A stretch of 64,000 nucleotides of DNA, taken from NCBI GenBank assembly GCA_947683425.1, contig CANTUQ010000037.1, positions 6,650,501 through 6,714,500 on the forward strand, written 5' to 3'. Origin of the DNA: Excoecaria cochinchinensis. Its lineage: Eukaryota > Streptophyta > Magnoliopsida > Malpighiales > Euphorbiaceae. A program made the position numbers and the translations under genes. Position 1 is the first letter of the stretch; each line of letters begins with the position of its first letter. Shown here piece by piece: positions 32,648 to 42,538 of the stretch. The notes beneath the pieces are model-generated. The model ran no database searches. It saw only the letters and a list, made by a program, of their open reading frames with translations, and had not been told where the DNA came from.

Positions 32648-35600
32648 ATGGCATCAGATGAAGGTCGTCGTGATAGTGATGTGGAGAGTGCCGCATCAGA
32701 TAGCATGAGACAGTCAAGGTCACATCGACGTCAGGAGACCCCTCCAGTTGTGCCTCCTCCTCCCCAGCAACCAGACTTTATGGTCATGATGACGAATTTT
32801 TACCAGTTTATGCAAGCTCAGCAGCAACAACAGCCACAAAATGTTGAGCCTCAGTCAGCTCCATCTAGTAGGAGACCTATTCTTGAGCAGCTTAAGAAAT
32901 TAGGAGCTGAAGATTTTTATGGTAGAGATCAGTTAACTCCAGTACAGGCTGAGGAATGGTTATTCAAGTTGAAGAGAATGTTTGAGATAACTCAGAGCCC
33001 ACCTGAGGAGATGTTAAAGGGAGCTATAGCCCTTCTTCAGGGTCCAGCTTATACTTGGTGGAGTTCACTCCGTAAGCATACTCCAGCTGACCAGATTACA
33101 TGGGAGTTTTTCCTATCTCAGTTCGAGCTGAAGTATATTGGTTCTGAGTATAGATCTTCTATGCAAGATGCTTTCTGGCGACTTAGGCAGGGGAGCAGAT
33201 CAGTCACTGAATATGAGAGAGAGTTTGAGCGCCTTAGCGGCTACCTGGACGATGATTCCATGACTGAGCAGAAATTGTGTGATAGATTTGAGCGAGGTTT
33301 GCACAACAAAATTAGACTGGATTTAGGTTCTGAAAGACACACCAATATGAGATCCCTTGTTAAGGCATCACTCAGAGTTGAGACTATTATGTCAGATGAG
33401 GAAGATAGACAATCCATATTCAGGCAGAAGAGACAGCCAGGACAGTCTTCAGGTGCTCCTAGCCAGGGTAAGAAGTCTCGAGGCCCTCCTCCATCACAAA
33501 GCCGTGCATCAGTAGCACCTTTTATTACTCAGAAGAAGCCAGTCGGTAGCAGTACTCCAGTCACATCTATAGCTAGTGCACCCTGGAGTAGAGGACGAGA
33601 GTCAATTCCTCAGTGTGTCCATTGCAAGAAGTTCCATTTGGGCGAGTGCAGATATCTGAATGGGGCTTGTTTCAAATGTGGGTCCCAGGAACACCAGATC
33701 AGAGATTGTCCGGAGGGCCAGCCATCTATTATAGTATCACCAGCTTCGGGTGGAAGGTCAGCCCCTCAGAGAGGACGTGGTAGGGGAGTAGCTCCTCCAC
33801 AGGCCATTTCAGGTCCTTCAGTACAACAACCTCAGGGTCATAACACTGGACTAGTATATGCTGTTAGAGCTCGTGAACAGGGTGATGCCTCAGATGTCAT
33901 TGTTGGTAAATTCTCTTTGTTTTCTCATTCAGTTTATGCTTTGATTGATCTTGGTTCCACACATTCTTATATTAGCACTGAGATTGCACGGGATAAAGGG
34001 TTGCATGATTGTCAGTTAGACCAGGATATCTTAGTCAGCAATCCTCTTGGGGATAGTGTGATAGTGAATAAAGTTTATAGAGATTGTCCTATTAGTATTC
34101 ATGGTTATGTATTTTCTGCCAATCTGATTGACCTCCCCTTCCGAGAGTTTGATGTGATTTTGGGTATGGATTGGTTGACTGCTTACCGTGTTAATGTTGA
34201 TTGTGAGAGTAAAAGAGTAACCCTTAAGACCGCAGATGGTCAGGAGGTAGTCGTTGTGGGTGAAAGATCAGATTTTCTCTCAAATGCGATTTCCGCCACT
34301 GCAGCTAAAAAGTTTATTAGAAAAGGTTGTGTGGCTTATCTTTGTTATACAATTGAGGCTAAAAAGGAAGAACTTAAAGTTTCAGATGTACCTACTGTTC
34401 GAGAGTTTCAGGATGTCTTTCCTGAAGACCTTCCGGGGTTGCCACCTGATAGAGAAATAGAGTTCACCATTGATTTAGTACCTGGTACTGCACCGATCTC
34501 TATTGCTCCTTACAGAATGGCACCCACAGAACTCAGAGAATTGAAGATCCAGTTACAAGAGTTGCTTGATAAAGGTTTTATCAGACCAAGTGTTTCACCT
34601 TGGGGAGCTCCAGTCCTCTTTGTGAAAAAGAAGGATGGATCACTTCGGTTATGTATTGACTACAGGCAACTGAATAAGGTGACCATAAAGAACAAGTATC
34701 CTTTGCCACGGATTGATGATTTGTTTGATCAGTTGAAAGATGCTGGTGTGTTTTCGAAGATTGATTTGAGATCTGGTTATCATCAGTTGAAGGTTAAAGA
34801 GTCAGATGTGTCCAAGACAGCTTTTCGCACAAGGTATGGTCATTATGAGTTTATGGTCATGCCTTTTGGATTGACGAATGCTCCTGCAGCTTTCATGGAC
34901 TTAATGAATAGGGTCTTCCATCCCTATTTGGATCGTTTTGTAGTAGTCTTCATTGATGATATTTTGGTGTATTCAAAGACTCCTGAGGAGCATGATGAAC
35001 ATTTAAGAATAGTTTTGCAGACTTTAAGAGACAAGCAGCTATATGCCAAGTTCAGTAAGTGTGAATTTTGGCTGAATGAGGTTTCATTTTTGGGTCATGT
35101 GGTTTCAGCAGATGGTATTAAAGTCGATCCTAAAAAGATTGACGCTATTCTTCAGTGGAAGACGCCTAAGAATGTGACTGAGATTCGAAGTTTCCTTGGG
35201 TTGGCAGGATACTACAGGAGATTTGTTAAGGGTTTTTCTTCTATTGCAGTTCCTTTGACCAGGTTATTACAAAAGAATGTTAAGTTTGCATGGTCGGATA
35301 AATGTCAAGAAAGCTTTGAGAAGCTGAAGTGTATGTTAACAGAAGCTCCAGTTTTAGTGCAACCTGAACCTGGTAAAGATTTTGTGATCTACAGTGATGC
35401 CTCCAAGAATGGTTTGGGCTGTGTTCTGATGCAGGAAGGAAAGGTGATTGCATATGCCTCCCGACAGCTTAAGACACATGAGAAAAATTATCCTACTCAT
35501 GATCTTGAGTTGGCTGCTATTGTTTTTGCTTTAAAGATCTGGAGACATCACCTGTATGGCGAGAAATGTTATATTTACACTGATCATAAGAGTCTCAAGT

Positions 35601-37276
35601 ATTTGCTTACTCAAAAGGAGCTTAACTTGAGACAGAGACGTTGGCTAGAATTGATCAAGGATTATGAATGCTTCATTGACTATCATCCTGGTAAGGCTAA
35701 TGTGGTAGCAGATGCCCTCAGTAGGAAATTCATGGCTTCTCTTCGAGCTATGAATGTGAGCTTGAATGTTTCAAATGATGGTGCTTTGATTGCAGAATTG
35801 ATAGTTAAGCCAAATTTTCTTCAAAAAGTGATTGATGCTCAGAAGAATGATTACAGATTGTCTGCTATTGTATCTCAGATTCGAGATGGTCATGTCAGCG
35901 ATTATTCTTTGGGTTCAGATGATGGATTGTATTACAAGCAGCGTTTGTGTGTGCCTGATCAAGATGATTTAAGAAAGAATATTCTGTCAGAAGCTCATCA
36001 TAGTAGCTTTGCGATGCATCCTGGTAGTAATAAGATGTATCAGGATTTGAAGAAACAATTTTGGTGGTCTGGTATAAAACGTGATGTATCAGAATTTGTG
36101 GGTAAATGTTTGATTTGTCAGCAAGTCAAGGCAGAACATCAAGTTCCTTCTGGTTTGCTTCAGCCTATTGTCATTTCTGAATGGAAATGGGATAGGATAA
36201 CTATGGATTTTGTGGCTGGGTTCCCTCTCTCCAGGAAGAAGCATGATGCAGTGTGGGTCATTGTTGACAGACTCACTAAGTCAGCTCATTTCTTGCCCAT
36301 TAGAATGGACTACTCATTGTCCAAGTTGGCTAATCTGTACATTGGTGAGATTGTCAGATTGCATGGAATTCCTTCATCCATCATTTCTGATCGTGATCCG
36401 AGGTTTACTTCTCAGTTTTGGAAGAAGCTACAGGAAGCTTTGGGAACCAGATTGCATTTCAGCACAGCTTTTCATCCTCAAACTGATGGTCAATCTGAGC
36501 GTGTGATCCAGATTTTGGAGGATATGCTGAGATGTTGTGTGCTTGAGTTTGATAACAGTTGGGAAAGGTATTTGCCTTTAGCGGAGTTTACCTATAACAA
36601 TAGTTACCAGTCAAGCATTAAGATGGCTCCATATGAAGCTTTATATGGAAGAAAGTGTAGAACTCCTCTTTGTTGGGCAGAACTCAGTGAAAGCAAGATT
36701 GTGGGTTTAGATTTGATTCAAGAAACTGAAGAAAAGGTCAAAGTGATTAAAGATAGACTAAAAGAAGCTATGGATCGACAGAAGTCTTATGCAGATTTGA
36801 AGAGGAAAGATATAGAGTTCCAAGTGGGGGACAAAGTATTTCTGAAAGTTTCTCCATGGAAGAAGATTCTGAGATTTAGAAAGAAAGGCAAACTGAGTCC
36901 GAGGTTCATTGGCCCTTATGAAATCATTCAGCGGGTTGGACCAGTGGCTTACAAACTGAAGCTTCCACAAGAATTAGAGAAAATTCATGATGTCTTTCAT
37001 GTCTCTATGCTTCGAAGGTACCGTTCAGATCCCAGTCATGTCATCAAGCCTGAAGAGGTTCGTGTTCAGCCTGACATGACATATGAGGAGTACCCAATTA
37101 AGATATTGGCTCGTGAGGTAAAGCAGCTTAGGAACAAGCAGATCCCTTTAGTGAAGGTCCTCTGGAATCACCACAATGTCGAGGAAGCAACATGGGAACC
37201 CGAGGAGACAATGAGGCAACAGTATCCCCAACTATTTGGCACAGGTAAATTTCGAGGACGAAATTTTTATTGGTAG
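32648..37276 (+). CDS. Gag-Pol polyprotein, Tekay-type Ty3/gypsy, intact
   Basis: A single 1542-residue frame encoding all replication functions. Gag covers about residues 75-260, then a Cys/His-rich CVHCKKFHLGEC (323-334) and a CCHC zinc knuckle at C341/C344/H349/C354 for RNA binding. The protease active site is D434-L-G-S-T, where most relatives have D-S/T/P-G. Reverse transcriptase spans about 605-790, with catalytic D706 and F-I-D-D at 768-771. RNase H has D917, E954 and D979. Integrase has HHCC zinc residues near H1118/H1124 and C1154/C1157, and a DD35E triad D1187/D1248/E1284 with exact 60 and 35 residue spacings. The end has a chromodomain-like VKVLWNHHNVEEATWEPEE (about 1503-1521), which could guide integration into heterochromatin. 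No frameshift or stop is present. The start is the first ATG after the PBS in a frame that opens into Gag. Confidence 0.96.
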   Translation: MASDEGRRDSDVESAASDSMRQSRSHRRQETPPVVPPPPQQPDFMVMMTNFYQFMQAQQQQQPQNVEPQSAPSSRRPILEQLKKLGAEDFYGRDQLTPVQAEEWLFKLKRMFEITQSPPEEMLKGAIALLQGPAYTWWSSLRKHTPADQITWEFFLSQFELKYIGSEYRSSMQDAFWRLRQGSRSVTEYEREFERLSGYLDDDSMTEQKLCDRFERGLHNKIRLDLGSERHTNMRSLVKASLRVETIMSDEEDRQSIFRQKRQPGQSSGAPSQGKKSRGPPPSQSRASVAPFITQKKPVGSSTPVTSIASAPWSRGRESIPQCVHCKKFHLGECRYLNGACFKCGSQEHQIRDCPEGQPSIIVSPASGGRSAPQRGRGRGVAPPQAISGPSVQQPQGHNTGLVYAVRAREQGDASDVIVGKFSLFSHSVYALIDLGSTHSYISTEIARDKGLHDCQLDQDILVSNPLGDSVIVNKVYRDCPISIHGYVFSANLIDLPFREFDVILGMDWLTAYRVNVDCESKRVTLKTADGQEVVVVGERSDFLSNAISATAAKKFIRKGCVAYLCYTIEAKKEELKVSDVPTVREFQDVFPEDLPGLPPDREIEFTIDLVPGTAPISIAPYRMAPTELRELKIQLQELLDKGFIRPSVSPWGAPVLFVKKKDGSLRLCIDYRQLNKVTIKNKYPLPRIDDLFDQLKDAGVFSKIDLRSGYHQLKVKESDVSKTAFRTRYGHYEFMVMPFGLTNAPAAFMDLMNRVFHPYLDRFVVVFIDDILVYSKTPEEHDEHLRIVLQTLRDKQLYAKFSKCEFWLNEVSFLGHVVSADGIKVDPKKIDAILQWKTPKNVTEIRSFLGLAGYYRRFVKGFSSIAVPLTRLLQKNVKFAWSDKCQESFEKLKCMLTEAPVLVQPEPGKDFVIYSDASKNGLGCVLMQEGKVIAYASRQLKTHEKNYPTHDLELAAIVFALKIWRHHLYGEKCYIYTDHKSLKYLLTQKELNLRQRRWLELIKDYECFIDYHPGKANVVADALSRKFMASLRAMNVSLNVSNDGALIAELIVKPNFLQKVIDAQKNDYRLSAIVSQIRDGHVSDYSLGSDDGLYYKQRLCVPDQDDLRKNILSEAHHSSFAMHPGSNKMYQDLKKQFWWSGIKRDVSEFVGKCLICQQVKAEHQVPSGLLQPIVISEWKWDRITMDFVAGFPLSRKKHDAVWVIVDRLTKSAHFLPIRMDYSLSKLANLYIGEIVRLHGIPSSIISDRDPRFTSQFWKKLQEALGTRLHFSTAFHPQTDGQSERVIQILEDMLRCCVLEFDNSWERYLPLAEFTYNNSYQSSIKMAPYEALYGRKCRTPLCWAELSESKIVGLDLIQETEEKVKVIKDRLKEAMDRQKSYADLKRKDIEFQVGDKVFLKVSPWKKILRFRKKGKLSPRFIGPYEIIQRVGPVAYKLKLPQELEKIHDVFHVSMLRRYRSDPSHVIKPEEVRVQPDMTYEEYPIKILAREVKQLRNKQIPLVKVLWNHHNVEEATWEPEETMRQQYPQLFGTGKFRGRNFYW

Positions 37277-37284
37277 GGGAGAAT
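37271..37284 (+). other. Polypurine tract of Tekay-type element
   Basis: tggtaggggagaat lies directly before the 3' LTR and overlaps the gag-pol stop codon TAG. The aggggaga core is the expected primer for plus-strand synthesis. Confidence 0.85.
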
Positions 37285-40200
37285 TGTAATGGCCTGCATA
37301 TCACCTTAGAATTATTTTTGAATTTTCTGAAATTTCTGTTGTTAGTTTCACAGCATTAGAGTGTGCATGAGTGAATTTTTGTGTTTTGGGCCAAAAATAA
37401 CAACTTCAATGAATAGTGAAATTGGGGCCCACGTGAATAGTGAATAGTGAGCGTGAACAGTGAATAGTAAATAGTAAGTGGGACCCACGATGACATCAGC
37501 ATGACGTCATGATGATGTAAGCGCTTACATCATCGATGACATAAGCGCTTACATAAGCATGACATAAGCGCTGATGTCATCAATGAACAGTACTGTGTGG
37601 CCCATGAATAGTGATATGAACAGTAACTGTGGGTCCCATGAATAGTGAATTCAGGGGTGAATAGTACTCGAAAAATTTTCATTTTTATGATCAGAAAGAG
37701 AATAATGAGTGCAGTATACTGGTATAATTTGGTGTAAAAAATGAGGTCATATAAGCCCCTGAAAGTCAGTCTGAAGTTCTCTGGTTCGGTTCAATAGGAT
37801 TAAGCGTTGACTGAAATTTGACCGAATTTTTAAAAATAGTTAGAGTGGATAAATGAGTCTACTATAAGAGGATAAAATGTTTAGAATAATATTTAGAAAT
37901 TTTTGACAGCTTTATAATTTTATTCTACGGCAGACCGGATTGAACCGAATTAGACCGGTTTAAGCGAGCCGGATCTCAAACGGACTCGGATTGAGCTGAA
38001 ATTTTGTGGGTAGACTATTTTTAATATTTTAAACATGATGGAATTGGTTTGGAGTGAAAATGAGGTCAGGAATAGTCAAAATATCAAAAACACTGCAAAA
38101 TATGCATAAAACTTAATGGTTGGACCAAACCGGTTGGATCACCTTGGTTGGACCGGTTCGGTTCATTCTCACTTATGGATAAAAGTGGGAATATGTTCTG
38201 AAATTCAGATTTCTTCTTTGTAAATCGTTCTCTTCTTCCTAAGTAAGGCATAACTCACTTTTCTCTCTTTTACTCCATTTTTCTTCCATTTTTCCTCCAT
38301 ATCACCCTAAAATCCAGCTTCCCCACTAAAGTTCAGCTCCTCTACTTTCTATTGGTACCCTTGAAAGTCCGGTTGGTGAAGGAAAACTTGGTGAAACCTA
38401 GGCTTGAAGGTTTAGGTGTCATTTTGAGGTATGTGATTTTGAGATTTTTATTTTGGTTTTAAAGTTCCTAAGGGTACTTTAGGATGTGAATAAGGCGTTT
38501 ATGAAGTTTTTTTGGGGAAAGGAAGCTTAGTTTTTGATAAATCTACGTTTTTGTGTATGACACCTATTATGTTTAATAGGTGAAGGTGTTTCCAATCAAG
38601 CTAAAGGGAAGGAAAAGGAAGCTTGAGAAGTGTGTTTCAAGGATATAAGGTTTGTGATTGCAAATTCCAACTATTTCCATGTGTGAACATGTGATTTAGG
38701 TTATGTTGTTAACAAAGTATGTGTTTAAGGCATGTTTGCTTGAAAATAACCTTATATTCATGCTTAGGGATGTTGAAAATGGTAGAATGAATGATTAAAA
38801 TGAAGAAAATAAAAAGATATGGAAAGATGTATGTATGGCCAAATGTATATCATGTGAATTTCATGTGTTTACATGATATTTTATGTATATTTAGGATGGA
38901 TCTATGGTATTTGGCATGTAAATTAATAAATAGTATGTGTTAGAGCATGTGGAACATCATATGGTATGTGATATATGTATGACCAAATGTATATTATGTG
39001 AATTTCATGTGTTTACATGATATTTTATGTATATTTATTATGGATCTATGGTATTTGGCATGTAAATTAATAAATAGTATGTGTTAGAGCATGTGGAAAC
39101 ATCATATGGTATGTGATGTATGTATGGCCAAATGTATATCATGTGAAAAGTCATGATTTTTATGTGTTTGCATGGTAATTAATGGTATGGTGATGTTATT
39201 TGACATGAAATTGACCTAAAAGAATTATAAAATTGAGTAAAAGAATTAATGGTGAAAAATTAATGTGATGGCCGAATGGTATATATGGTATATACATGTG
39301 TACCATGATGGTATCATGTGTTAACATGATATGTGATGATGTATACATGATGATCACATGTAAAATGATGAAATGACATGTAAAAGAATGAGATAAAATG
39401 ATGTTATGGCATGAAAAATATGTATGACATGTTAATGACATGGAAAATAATATTATAATGCCCTATGTGATGTGCTGGTAGTCAAGTCTAGTTCAGGATA
39501 TAATGGCTAGCCATAGGGACATAAGACCGCGGGAGTGAGCATGGCGTCTCACTATTTTTATAGGCCAATGATGGTCCTATTTAATGTATCTATATTGGAA
39601 TGTACCGGAGTATCCTTCGGGATTCTTCGGGTTGGAATGTACCGGAGTAATCTTTCGGGATTCTTCGGGTTGGAATGTACCGGATTGATCAATTGTGGTC
39701 TTTTCGGGTTTATGTGAGCCTATTGGGGTTCACGTCTCGTTTATCCTGTGTTTAGAATATGCCAGTGTTATACAGGGGCAAAATGGTAATAACGTGATTA
39801 AAATGATTAAATTGTGATTAAAATAATATTTATGTGGAAAAAGGCATAATTAGAATTATATAAAAAGTCTAAGGGCAAAATTGTAATTTTGATGAAATAA
39901 ATTTTGAACTAATGGCAAAATTGTAAATAATGTGAAAAGTTAAAATGAACTAAGGGCATAATTGTCATTTTGAAGAAGTTTAAGAGTAATATTGGGAAGT
40001 TAGTATAAAATGAGGATAAAATGGTAATCAAGGTATTTGACGTATGGTACGCATACTAATGACTTTAAATAAGTAATTTATGAGTGACTAATGGAATCAT
40101 GATATGTGTAATTCACATTTTAATTATATTTATGCATATGACTTAGTTTAGTGGAAATCTTTGGAATTGCAATCACCACTGGGCATTATTAATGCTCAGC

Positions 40201-40821
40201 ACGTAGTTTGTTTAACTGCGTGCAGGTTCGCTTTAGGATCGGAAGCAAGGCATCCTCACATTATTTTGAGAGCTTACTTGGAGATTAATTTGGGAGATTA
40301 AAGTATGTAAGAGTTGGCATGTACCTGTCTTATATTGGAGTCAGTATCTAGTAATTATTTTCAGGATCTGTATAACATATAATAAGTGTGTAGAGATTTC
40401 GCATGTTTAATGTATGTATGTTTGTGTGGTATATCAAGCAATATGTCAGAAAAGTAAATGCACGAGATTTGTAATGGTAAATGCATGATACACGATAAAG
40501 TAAAAATTGATCAAATGAATAGTAATCTGGACAGTTATAGGTCAGTTTAGGAAATTGTAAGTTTGATATAATGAGTTTGGTAACTCCGTTTTCTAAATAT
40601 TTTTATCGTTTTAATTGATTAAATGACTTCTATTTGTATAATACAATTCATATATATACGGCACTATTCATATATACGACACTATTCATGTATACGGTAC
40701 TATTCATATATACGGTACTATTCAAAAAAAAAAAAAAATTCCCTGACTTTTAACTAATAAGGTTAAGTAACTTAACATGTTTTCGTTAAAAGTTCTGTAA
40801 GTAATACATTAGGGTGTTACA
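37285..40821 (+). repeat. 3' LTR of the Tekay-type element
   Basis: A 3537-bp copy of the 5' LTR at a constant offset of 8322 bp. I saw no base substitutions on reading. The only difference noticed is a homopolymer of 15 A (40725-40739) against 13 A in the 5' copy. It ends GTGTTACA and is followed by the target duplication atttt. Confidence 0.96.
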
Positions 40822-40826
40822 ATTTT

Positions 40827-41012
40827 ACTGAAAAAATGTAAAAGAATCTAGTTGGATTCGATCAAACCAATTAGATCATGACCAAGTTGGCTACTTGATT
40901 CAATGTTCGATTTGATTTTTAAAATATTGATAATAAGAATATCACATGTTCCAATCAACACAAATAGAATAAAGTCAAACTTAACAAATCATTCGAGTGG
41001 GAGTTAAATTAT
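40827..41012. other. Short unassigned stretch between two LTR elements
   Basis: AT-rich DNA with a ggttcgatcaaacca-like flavour (agttggattcgatcaaaccaatt near 40853), which may be the remainder of a MITE cut by the Tekay insertion. No frame or clear terminal repeat is present. Confidence 0.3.
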
Positions 41013-41514
41013 TGATAATTTATGGGAAATTATAAGAGGGAGAGGTTGGTATAGCGGGCAGAATCTAGCCGATCGGATCAGCTGTTCTTTGGTCCAGCAA
41101 AAGAGTGTGCTCGGTTTGTGCAGACGTTAGCACTCTGAAACTTAAGTCATAAGTTATAGAGAGATGAGTTATTTTTTATGGATTATGTTGTTACCTACAT
41201 ACAGAGTAACTTGGTATTTATATGAGTGTATAGATTCACTTGAGTGGTCAACTCTGGTCTTAAGTGGCCTATTTTGATGTCAGAGTAGGAGGCAGCAATG
41301 TGATCCAGAGCAGGCGAAAGATAGGACAGAGACATGTGTTAGTGGATTATTGACAGCTGTGCCTTGTCAATCAAATCGAACATCTTACTGGCTCCTTATC
41401 CCTTTGGTTCCCGTGCTTGTCTGCTTGTCCACGTGCCATGCCTTAAAGGTGTTGGACCTTTGGGCTGAGCTTCGACTTAGGCTCAATCAAATCATAATAT
41501 TTTGGATATTATCA
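41013..41514 (-). repeat. 3' LTR (minus-strand sense) of old Tat-like element
   Basis: 502 bp, TGATAATTT...TATTATCA. It shares long blocks such as aattataagagggagagg and gcctaagtcg-like parts with the copy at 50699-51192, with clear divergence. Confidence 0.82.
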
Positions 41515-41527
41515 TTTGTCCCCCCTT
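41515..41527 (-). other. Polypurine tract of old Tat-like element
   Basis: On the minus strand this reads aaggggggacaaa directly before the LTR. The related element has aaggggggacaag before its 3' LTR at 58230. Confidence 0.75.
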
Positions 41528-42538
41528 CGAGCAATCCAATTAAATCACACCAGTTTGGTCGAACCATCTTTTTTCATGTTGACCATGACGCTTCGCTATA
41601 TTGATGATGCTACATCAGTTTCCACTTTAGTCAGCTCATTAATGGGCAACGTTCCGTTCATTGCTCTTATTATGGCGACTCTTCATTTCTTGCATTTAGT
41701 AACGCATCATCTTCCTGGATGTTTTAATTGCAGGTGGCTAAGTGGTCGTGCCGCTCTAGTTCCTTGGTTTAAGGAAAGCTTCTACAAATAGGCAGCTTTG
41801 TTTCCCATTCCTCTTCAAAGCTCGAAGCCCCCACTTCTTTTTCTTTGTCATCCCTTTCAAAGTTTCTTTGCATGAAGTTGTTTAAGCATCTGAAAATTTT
41901 TGAACCCTTCTCGCTCTGGATATTCGCCATTTTAGGAAGATGAATAAATTATACTCCCTCAACGAAGGTCGCCGCAGGCCCCTGATCAGAGGGTTTCTGA
42001 TGCGGAACTCCAAGATTAAAGAACCTGAAACCCCTTAAACACACAATATGGCATGAACATGAACAAGAACAAACTCCCAACCCTAACGAACCCCCAATCA
42101 ACTATGTGAATGAAAATGTATATAATAAGGTTGATTTAAAAACAAAAATAGAATTCGCCACAAGCAAATACATTGATAAGAATTTATTCTTGATGTAATA
42201 GAAAAAAGCAAGCAAATAATGCTTTCCCCTTGATGAAATTCGGCCAAGCCTTAGAATGATGTCAAAATCTGATTTTACAATGTTTAATGAGGTATTTATA
42301 GCCTCTTAAGTAACCTAAACCCTAAGTACATGAAAAGGCCTTTTAAATATGGGTCTCCCACCAAAATACTAAAGCCCACACTTAAAAATATAGCCCTTAA
42401 ATTAAATAAAACTAACTAAAGCCCAATTAACTAAAATAAGCCTAATAAGCTAAAATAAGGTCCAACATAACAAAACAAGCCCAACATAATTAAACAAGCC
42501 CAACACGTCTAGATTACATATATATGGGCTGCCCAAAG
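41528..42538. other. Non-coding interior, old Tat-like element and nested gypsy flank
   Basis: 41528 to about 41935 belongs to the outer element. On the plus strand, tctacaaataggcagc near 41783 followed by ccattcctcttcaaagc resembles the antisense TATA-and-leader arrangement of the Tat derivative (57945-57880, minus). From about 41940 the DNA is AT-rich with repeated gcccaa/taaaataagc motifs and may hold the 3' LTR of the nested gypsy. I could not fix its ends. Confidence 0.35.

Larger units (their letters stand above)
28963..40821 (+). mobile_element. Complete Tekay-type Ty3/gypsy chromovirus
   Basis: This is an 11,859-bp LTR retrotransposon with all structural parts: LTRs 28963-32497 and 37285-40821, both TGTAATGG...GTGTTACA; an exact 5-bp target duplication atttt (28958-28962 and 40822-40826); a primer binding site; a polypurine tract; and one uninterrupted gag-pol frame. 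The LTRs appear identical by eye except for 13 versus 15 A in one homopolymer, so the insertion should be very recent. Long LTRs and a C-terminal chromodomain-like segment with the order protease-RT-RNase H-integrase point to the Tekay/Del chromovirus clade. It is the best candidate for an active element in the window. Confidence 0.96.
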
